This document shows, one piece after another, positions 58,666 through 64,000 of a stretch of 64,000 bases of DNA. The stretch comes from Cylindrospermum sp. NIES-4074 (GTDB lineage: Bacteria; Cyanobacteriota; Cyanobacteriia; Cyanobacteriales; Nostocaceae): the NCBI GenBank assembly GCA_003994795.1, contig AP018269.1:682001-746000 (forward strand). The letters run 5' to 3'. The position numbers and the translations under genes were made by a program. A model generated the notes under the pieces. The model had not been told where the DNA came from, did no database searches, and saw only the letters and a program-made list of their open reading frames with translations. Each line of letters opens with the position of its first letter. Positions within the stretch are counted from its first letter, which is position 1.

Positions 58666-59808
58666 TCATGCTAGAGACGGTCTTTTTTCTTTGCACTGAT
58701 CTAAAAAATCTAGATAGCGATTTGCAAAGACCTGCCCAGAAAACTGGGCGGCGTGTGACCGCGTATACTGGGGATTTATTAAATCCTGATACACCTCAAA
58801 CTTTTCTATCGCCTCTACTAAAGCCGCCTCTGTTTGCACCCTGAAGAATATACCTGTCCCTGTATCCGGGCAAATGCGAATGTCTCGCACAGTTTCTAGG
58901 GCACCTCCTGCACCGTAGGCTATCACTGGAGTCCCGCAAGCTTGCGCCTCCACTAAGGCAATGCCAAAATCTTCACAAGCTGCATACACGAATGCCTTCG
59001 CACTAGCCATATACTTTTTTACCACATCATCAGGCTGCCATCCCAGTATTTGGATATTAGGATTTGCCATCTCACGGATTTTTTTCATTTCAGGCCCTGT
59101 CCCAATGACTATCAATGGTCGTTTTAGTTGGTTGAAAGCTTTGACAATTAAGGATACTTGTTTGTAACTCACTAACCGGGAAACTGTCAGGTAAAAATCC
59201 TCTTTTTGAGATGAAAAGGGCAATTCCTCAATATTCACTGGTGGGTAAATGACTGTTGCTTCTCGTCGATAGCAACGCCAAATCCGCCGCGCTGTATGTT
59301 GCGAGTTGGCAATAAAGTAATCAACGCGATTCGCACTCAGTACATCCCATTGGCGCAAACTATGCAGCAAATATCGCGTCATCCACCCAGCTAAACCAGA
59401 CCCCAGCTTGCTTTGGTTGAGATAATCAAAGGTTAAGTCCCAGGCATAGCGCATTGGGCTATGACAGTAGCAAATATGCAGTTGATCAGGAGTAGTGAGA
59501 ACTCCTTTAGCAACAGCGTGGGATGAAGAGAGGATAACGTCATATTGCCGTAAATCCAATTGTTCCATAGCCAAAGGTAACAATGGCAAGTATCTTTGTA
59601 CACCTTGACGAGCATAAGGAAAGCGCTGGAGAAACGTCGTGCCAATTTGACGCTTATGTAAATAACTTTCAGGATTACTGGATTCAAAGTCGATCAGGGC
59701 ATACAAATCAGCGTCAATGTGATTCAAAATTTCTCGGACAACGAGTTCTGAACCACCTGTGGCAATAGGAGTCAGCCACTCATGAACCAGAGCATATTTC
59801 AAGGGCAC
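58666..59808 (-). CDS. Glycosyltransferase family 4
   Basis: 380 residues from a GTG at 59808 (MPLKYALVHEWLTPIATGGS). The GT-B fold: YALVHEWLTPIATGGSELVV (donor-side start), YCHSPMRYAWDLTFDYL, then FYLTVSRLVSYKQVSLIVKA and the donor site EDFGIALVEAQACGTPVIAY GAGGALETV (EX7E motif). GT4 enzymes use nucleotide sugars to build capsular or exopolysaccharides. It lies upstream of and co-directional with the sugar transferase (112-base gap) and the gmd/fcl genes. Confidence 0.92.
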   Translation of the reverse strand: MPLKYALVHEWLTPIATGGSELVVREILNHIDADLYALIDFESSNPESYLHKRQIGTTFLQRFPYARQGVQRYLPLLPLAMEQLDLRQYDVILSSSHAVAKGVLTTPDQLHICYCHSPMRYAWDLTFDYLNQSKLGSGLAGWMTRYLLHSLRQWDVLSANRVDYFIANSQHTARRIWRCYRREATVIYPPVNIEELPFSSQKEDFYLTVSRLVSYKQVSLIVKAFNQLKRPLIVIGTGPEMKKIREMANPNIQILGWQPDDVVKKYMASAKAFVYAACEDFGIALVEAQACGTPVIAYGAGGALETVRDIRICPDTGTGIFFRVQTEAALVEAIEKFEVYQDLINPQYTRSHAAQFSGQVFANRYLDFLDQCKEKRPSLA

Positions 59809-60066
59809 AGCTAACTTTTAGAGGTAGAAAAGAGGTAGATGGGTGATGACGTTAACTGAAAAGTTTCCCATTGTGATGAATGTCATGGGAAGCGCCCCAG
59901 ATTAACCGGAAGACGTAATTCTCAGGAAAGAGGTTCCTTAAGGGATACTGCAACCTGATAACCTCAAATTGGGGATTGGGTATTGGGTATGGGGAAAACT
60001 TTTCCCTAGTCCCCAGTCAAGAGTCCCCGGTCTTTTGACGATAATTGACATAGGAATTGGGAATTT

Positions 60067-61005
60067 ATGCGAATTCTGATTATGGGTGGTACTCGGTTCA
60101 TTGGTGTTTATTTAACTCAACTTTTGGTGGAAGCTGGACATGAGGTGGTATTGTTTAACCGTGGTAATCGTCCAGCACCTTCATTACAGGGGGTAGGACA
60201 AATTATAGGCGATCGCACTGACGCCACCCAATTAAAAGCCAAGTTATCACAAGAAAAGTTTGATGTCATTTTTGACAATAATGGTCGGGAACTTACCGAT
60301 ACTCAACCACTGGCAGAGATTTTTCACGACCGAGTGCAACATTTTGTGTATATGAGTTCGGCTGGGGTGTATCTTAAATCTGACCAATTACCCCATGTAG
60401 AAGGGGATGCGGTCGATCCTCAGAGTCGTCACAAGGGTAAGCATGAAACGGAAGCTTACTTGACACAACAGGGTTTACCCTTTACCTCCATTCGTCCAAC
60501 CTACATTTATGGGCCGAAGAACTATAACGAGTTGGAAAGCTGGTTTTTTGATAGAATTGTGCGCGATCGCCCCCTGACTATCCCTGGTAATGGGCTACAC
60601 ATCACTCAGCTAGGTCATGTGCAGGATTTGGCCAAGGCTATGACACAGGTTTTAGGCAATCAAAAGGCGATCGGGCAGATTTATAATATTTCTGGCGATC
60701 GCTTCGTGACATTTGATGGTTTAGCCCGTGCTACAGCCCAAGCTGCTGGCAAATCACCTGATGCCATTAAAATTGTTCACTACGACCCGAAAAAGTTTGA
60801 TTTTGGCAAACGCAAAGCCTTTCCTATGCGAGTACAACATTTCTTTGCATCAGTACACAAAGCGCAAATAGAATTAAACTGGCAACCAGAATATGATTTA
60901 ATTTCTGGACTAAATGACTCTTTTAAAAATGATTATTTGGCATCTGGAAGGGATAAAGCTGAGGTAGATTTTTCTGTAGATGAAGAGATTTTAAAAGCTG
61001 TATAA
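60067..61005 (+). CDS. NAD-dependent epimerase/dehydratase, CSP41-like
   Basis: 312 residues. Rossmann start MRILIMGGTRFIGVYLTQLL with NRGNRP; then YMSSAGVYLKSDQLPHVEGD and FTSIRPTYIYGPKNYNELES WFFDRIVRDRPLTIPGNGLH. The family is the extended short-chain dehydrogenase group related to plastid CSP41 RNA-binding proteins, and the usual YxxxK catalytic motif is not obvious (HKGKHETEAYL takes its place). So it may act on RNA rather than on sugars. The promoter region of 258 bases is AT-rich. A hairpin follows the stop. Confidence 0.82.
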   Translation: MRILIMGGTRFIGVYLTQLLVEAGHEVVLFNRGNRPAPSLQGVGQIIGDRTDATQLKAKLSQEKFDVIFDNNGRELTDTQPLAEIFHDRVQHFVYMSSAGVYLKSDQLPHVEGDAVDPQSRHKGKHETEAYLTQQGLPFTSIRPTYIYGPKNYNELESWFFDRIVRDRPLTIPGNGLHITQLGHVQDLAKAMTQVLGNQKAIGQIYNISGDRFVTFDGLARATAQAAGKSPDAIKIVHYDPKKFDFGKRKAFPMRVQHFFASVHKAQIELNWQPEYDLISGLNDSFKNDYLASGRDKAEVDFSVDEEILKAV

Positions 61006-61007
61006 CA

Positions 61008-61040
61008 AGATTCCCGACTTCTTAGAAAAGTCGGGAATCT
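61008..61040 (+). terminator. Hairpin after the epimerase gene
   Basis: AGATTCCCGACTT (61008-61020) and AAGTCGGGAATCT (61028-61040) form a perfect 13-bp stem with a 7-base loop, starting three bases after the stop. There is no T-run after it, so it may be a protective or factor-dependent 3' hairpin. GATTCCCGACTT...GTCGGGAATC is also a widespread cyanobacterial hairpin repeat. Confidence 0.7.
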
Positions 61041-61599
61041 GAGCCTTGTATTTCATCTGAATTGATACCCAAACCGCGAAATTGCACCGCCAATATTTCA
61101 GCCAATCGCCTGATATTATACATGATAGATATGGCTGACTTGGAGGGAAAAACAAATTTATCTGCCCTTCGGGCAAGGCAGAGGGCAGAGGGCATCCGGG
61201 AAGAAAAAGTTTTAAGGTAAGCCTTTTTGCCTTGCCCAAACTGGGTTTAAGACCCCCACTAAATCTTAGATTTAGTGGTCTTCAATTAGAGGGATTCAGA
61301 CCCCTCTAATTGGCATAGCTGCCTCCTGCCTCCTGCCTCCTGCCTTCTTCAATTGATACATAAAAGTTTAAAAAAGTATTTTTTCTTGTACCTAAGGAAG
61401 AGGCGGTTGATTGCGTCTTTATTTTTTAATAAAAATTGTTTGTGTTGTTTTCACAGTTTTTGCTCAAAGCATATAGCTACCACAATTTAAAGCAAAATAT
61501 TTTTAACTATTGACTATATCAATTGTCAGTTGAGTAAAGTAGCTCCCTAGAAAAACCCTTATCTATATAATTCTGTTTGTTAATAATAGGAGTAAGGTT
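61041..61599. other. Intergenic stretch with stacked hairpins and heptamer
   Basis: 559 bases. It holds CACTAAATCTTAGATTTAGTG at about 61257, CAATTAGAGGG ... CCCTCTAATTG at about 61284-61314 and a CTGCCTC tandem (61318-61345). The rest is AT-rich leader of the lactonase gene with GGAG before its TTG start. No gene recognised. Confidence 0.55.
61257..61314. repeat. Two adjacent perfect hairpins
   Basis: CACTAAATC-TTA-GATTTAGTG (9-bp stem, 3-base loop) is followed by CAATTAGAGGG-ATTCAGAC-CCCTCTAATTG (11-bp stem, 8-base loop). Possible dispersed repeats or a tandem terminator structure. Confidence 0.65.
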
Positions 61600-62469
61600 T
61601 TGCAATATCGACTCCATAACGTTCTAGAGGCACGCGCCCGCTTGGGTGAAGGCCCTATTTGGGACTCAACCCAAAAGCTGCTTTACTGGGTTGATATCCA
61701 TAATCATCGGGTGCATCAATTCAATCCAGCCACGGAGGACAACTCATTTTTTGATGTGGGAGATGTGGTGGGGGCGATCGCCAAAGCTGGTGCAAATAGA
61801 TTGATTATGGCACTACGCCACCGCTTGGCATTCCTCAACACTCTAACAGGTGAAGTTACCCCCATTATAGATATTGAAGCAGATCTGCCCAATAACCGTT
61901 TTAACGATGGCAAATGCGATCCTCAAGGACGCTTCTGGATTGGTTCTACGTCCTCTCAAAAAGGACAAGCTAGCCTTTATCGCTTTGATCCTGATGGTTC
62001 ATTACATAAATTGGAAACGGGGTTGACTGTCTCCAATGGTCTGGGGTGGAGTCCTGATCAAAAAACGTTTTACCTGACAGATTCTCCTGAGAAAAAGATT
62101 TATGCTTACGATTTTGCGTCAATAACAGGTAATATTAACAACCGTCGGATTTTTGTTGATTTAAATGGAGAGTCCTTTTATCCCGATGGGTTGACTGTAG
62201 ATAGTCAAGGTAATATCTGGTCAGCAATGTGGGCGGGAGGGTGTGTAATTCGCTTTAATTGTCAGGGTGAGGAGATATTGCGGATAACATTACCCGTAAA
62301 GCTTGTCACTAGCTGCACCTTTGGTGGCGAAGATTTGCAAACGCTATATATCACTACCGCTTCAGTTGGACTTAGTGAAGAAGAGATAGAAAAAAACTTC
62401 TACTCTGGTGATTTATTCGCCCTCCAAACTGATATCACAGGATTACCTGCGTCTGAGTTTCAGGGCTAG
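61600..62469 (+). CDS. SMP-30/gluconolactonase family protein
   Basis: 289 residues from a TTG at 61600, with GGAG about 10 bases upstream. It starts MQYRLHNVLEARARLGEGPI WDSTQKLLYWVDI, with the metal-binding Glu of GEGP, then NNRFNDGKCDPQGRFWIGST (Asn/Asp ligands), VSNGLGWSPDQKTFYLTDS and YPDGLTVDSQGNIWSAMWAG. The six-bladed beta-propeller lactonase probably hydrolyses sugar lactones; substrate unknown. Its end overlaps the end of pgsA by four bases (tail to tail). Confidence 0.92.
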   Translation: MQYRLHNVLEARARLGEGPIWDSTQKLLYWVDIHNHRVHQFNPATEDNSFFDVGDVVGAIAKAGANRLIMALRHRLAFLNTLTGEVTPIIDIEADLPNNRFNDGKCDPQGRFWIGSTSSQKGQASLYRFDPDGSLHKLETGLTVSNGLGWSPDQKTFYLTDSPEKKIYAYDFASITGNINNRRIFVDLNGESFYPDGLTVDSQGNIWSAMWAGGCVIRFNCQGEEILRITLPVKLVTSCTFGGEDLQTLYITTASVGLSEEEIEKNFYSGDLFALQTDITGLPASEFQG

Positions 62470-62972
62470 ACTTTTTCTGGTAAAAGGTAAATCCCCCCAG
62501 AAATTAGTGTCAAAGCGACAGATACCCAAAAAGCAATTAGGGATGGGATTTGCCATACTTCTGGAAGGGGTGCAATCAAAATGGCGATCGCGATTATTTG
62601 ACTCACTGTTTTGAGTTTTCCCCAAATATTCGCCCCTGTAATTGTTGTCTGATTTACCCGCCAACCGGCGATCGCTAATTCTCGTCCAAAAATCAAAAAT
62701 ACTCCCCAAGCAGGAATTCTGCCTAACTCAATCAAAACCAGTAACGGCGCTAAAACCAACAATTTATCTACCAAAGGATCAAGAAATTTTCCTAAATCGC
62801 TAATTTGGTTGAGTTTCCGCGCTAAATAGCCATCTAACCAATCAGTTAAAGCAGCAATTAAAAATATTGTTAAACATATCCATTTAGCTTCATTTGTGGG
62901 ATTGTATAAACCATAAAGTAAAAATGGTATTCCCAGGAGTCGAGAAAAAGTAATCCAGTTTGGTAAAGTCAT
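62466..62972 (-). CDS. pgsA: CDP-diacylglycerol-glycerol-3-phosphate 3-phosphatidyltransferase
   Basis: 168 residues. The CDP-alcohol phosphatidyltransferase motif DWLDGYLARKLNQISDLGKF LDPLVDK is complete, with all its acidic residues. About five membrane helices. It makes phosphatidylglycerolphosphate, the precursor of phosphatidylglycerol, which is essential for photosystem assembly in cyanobacteria. Start at the ATG 62972 (MTLPNWITFSRLLGIPFLLY), the family's usual N-terminus. Tail-to-tail with the lactonase, four bases shared. Confidence 0.95.
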   Translation of the reverse strand: MTLPNWITFSRLLGIPFLLYGLYNPTNEAKWICLTIFLIAALTDWLDGYLARKLNQISDLGKFLDPLVDKLLVLAPLLVLIELGRIPAWGVFLIFGRELAIAGWRVNQTTITGANIWGKLKTVSQIIAIAILIAPLPEVWQIPSLIAFWVSVALTLISGGIYLLPEKV

Positions 62973-63053
62973 TAGATTGTAATCGTCAGGCTTAATCTTT
63001 ATTATTATCTGTTCGCGTAGTCATTAGCTGACAGCAGAATAATTGTATATATT

Positions 63054-63617
63054 CTACAGCTTTAACCAACCAAATAATTCTCCTAATGTCAAATGTAAAT
63101 CACTCACTAAATCGGGTACTACTAGCACATCTTCTTCTTTGTCTAAAAATATTGGTTGTTGGTGGTGAGGATAGATTAAAATATTATATTCTTCTGGGTC
63201 AATTAACCAACCTAAACTAGTGCCATGATTTAAACAATGTAAAATATTTTTAGTAACTTTGGTTGTACTTTGTTCAGGAGAGAGGATTTCAATTGTCCAA
63301 TCTGGATAGGTGTTAAAAACATTAGTAATATTACCTTTCTCATCTACAGGAATTCTCTCCCATGCAAATACTGCCACATCTGGGACTATTGAACGTCCAC
63401 CAAATGTACAGCGTAATTCTGGAAAAGCTAAAGCGATTTTTGCATTTTCGACTACATTATTAATCGCATTAACTGACTTAGCTTGCAATCTGCTATGTTT
63501 ACCTTGTGGCATGGGTTTTTGAATTATTTCTCCATTGATATATTCACTGGCTGGTTTAGTTTCTGGTAGTTTTAAAAATTCCTCTAAAGTTAGATCACGA
63601 GTTGGTGTTGTTACCAT
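63054..63617 (-). CDS. Uma2 family putative nuclease (third paralog)
   Basis: 187 residues with GGAGGT 8 bases before the ATG. It is a different Uma2 subgroup from the other two: LTLEEFLKLPETKPASEYIN GEIIQKPMPQGKHSRLQAK, FGGRSIVPDVAVFAWERIPV, PDWTIEILSPEQSTTKVTKN ILHCLNHGTSLGWLIDPEEY. The core Asp (PDVAVF) and Glu-Ile-Leu (EIL) of the PD-(D/E)XK fold are in place. Function unproven. Confidence 0.88.
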   Translation of the reverse strand: MVTTPTRDLTLEEFLKLPETKPASEYINGEIIQKPMPQGKHSRLQAKSVNAINNVVENAKIALAFPELRCTFGGRSIVPDVAVFAWERIPVDEKGNITNVFNTYPDWTIEILSPEQSTTKVTKNILHCLNHGTSLGWLIDPEEYNILIYPHHQQPIFLDKEEDVLVVPDLVSDLHLTLGELFGWLKL

Positions 63618-63790
63618 AATTTTTTACCTCCTACTATTTAATTTCTATTATAACCTAAACTAAGCTTACTTGTATTTAGACGCAAAGGTAAAGGAATACA
63701 CAATATTATTGTATGATTTATTTTAAATATTTTGTAAATCTATGGCATTTTATGAATAAAATTTTACAAATTGGTACTTTTCTGAGATAA

Positions 63791-63955
63791 CGTTACAAAA
63801 TTACCAATATTTTATCTAGCAATACTGGTTTTGGCTTTACTTATAAAATTAAAGACTCTAATCATCCAAATCAGCCAATTCAAATTTTAAAACAACTCAA
63901 AAAGCCTACTAGATCTAAATTAAATATTGAAAATTTACCTATTTTACAACAGTAA
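63791..63955 (+). pseudogene. Remnant of a Ser/Thr protein kinase N-terminus
   Basis: The frame reads RYKITNILSSNTGFGFTYKI KDSNHPNQPIQILKQLKK..., which matches the start of cyanobacterial eukaryotic-type kinases (RYxIxxxLGxGGFGxTYxAxD, then xVKQLK). The glycine-loop and the Lys of the ATP site (ILKQLK) remain in changed form. There is no start codon and a TAA follows at 63953. Most of the kinase is missing. Low-complexity AT-rich surroundings. Confidence 0.55.
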
Positions 63956-64000
63956 TAAATATTAAATCAATACTGGCAATCGGGCATTGGAACGTCTAGA

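Overview
The window looks like chromosome of a filamentous, heterocyst-type cyanobacterium (Nostoc/Anabaena/Calothrix-like). This is inferred from the very frequent HIP1 octamer GCGATCGC, cyanobacterial or plastid families (Ycf46, a CCB1-type cytochrome b6f factor, DUF3611, DUF3155, DUF2232, DUF2808, split pntAA/pntAB/pntB, cyanobacterial CobT), xisH/xisI genes, and many short dispersed GC-rich and heptameric repeats. No rRNA or tRNA gene, CRISPR array or intact transposase gene was seen.

Layout. 1-7 kb: a gene cut by the left edge, DUF3611, PadR regulator, CCB1, DUF3155, a GAF histidine kinase and two tandem exported paralogs, one with SLH repeats. 7.6-11.5 kb: a NACHT NTPase facing a tiny membrane protein, then an Rpn-type nuclease with a hypervariable-looking repeat. 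11.9-22.4 kb: SbcC, a PAS-GGDEF-EAL protein, an SH3 protein, Ycf46 and a solitary OLD-type ATPase-nuclease. 22.5-27.7 kb: a truncated VapBC fused tail-on to another toxin-antitoxin pair, then the classic rpmH-rnpA-PH-yidC-jag-yceD cluster and DUF2808. 28.7-31.7 kb: the pnt transhydrogenase operon with an intrinsic terminator. 31.8-38 kb: an accessory stretch of small genes, many dead: toxin-antitoxin pairs, a DUF29 gene, xisH/xisI, Uma2 and an Rpn remnant. 38-44.6 kb: YdcF, a C-terminal processing protease, a GT2, CobT, DUF2232 and a Crp/Fnr regulator. 45-50.3 kb: a relic IS200/IS605 element and a 1434-residue Hsp70-like protein. 50.5-60 kb: priming sugar transferases, gmd, fcl and a GT4 (exopolysaccharide, GDP-fucose), interrupted by an ABC permease, a broken HigBA pair, a Uma2 gene and fthC. 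60-64 kb: a CSP41-like epimerase, SMP-30 lactonase, pgsA, a third Uma2 gene and a kinase remnant.

The strongest non-routine result is a small non-autonomous transposable element (about 195 bp) present twice, at 35013-35208 and 53312-53506. Each copy has matching ends (GGCTCTTCA...) and its own perfect 8-bp target duplication. The first copy sits inside xisH. Removing it plus one duplication restores a 139-codon gene that overlaps xisI, except that xisH and xisI each also carry an in-frame TAG at a family-conserved Trp. The second copy sits just upstream of a frameshifted higB. The nearest thing to an unexplored system is the NACHT protein with its low-complexity Ser-Leu repeat, the divergent 60-residue membrane protein and the paired sites between them.

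Limits: everything was read by eye. Family names come from recognised motifs, and no alignment or database search was possible.
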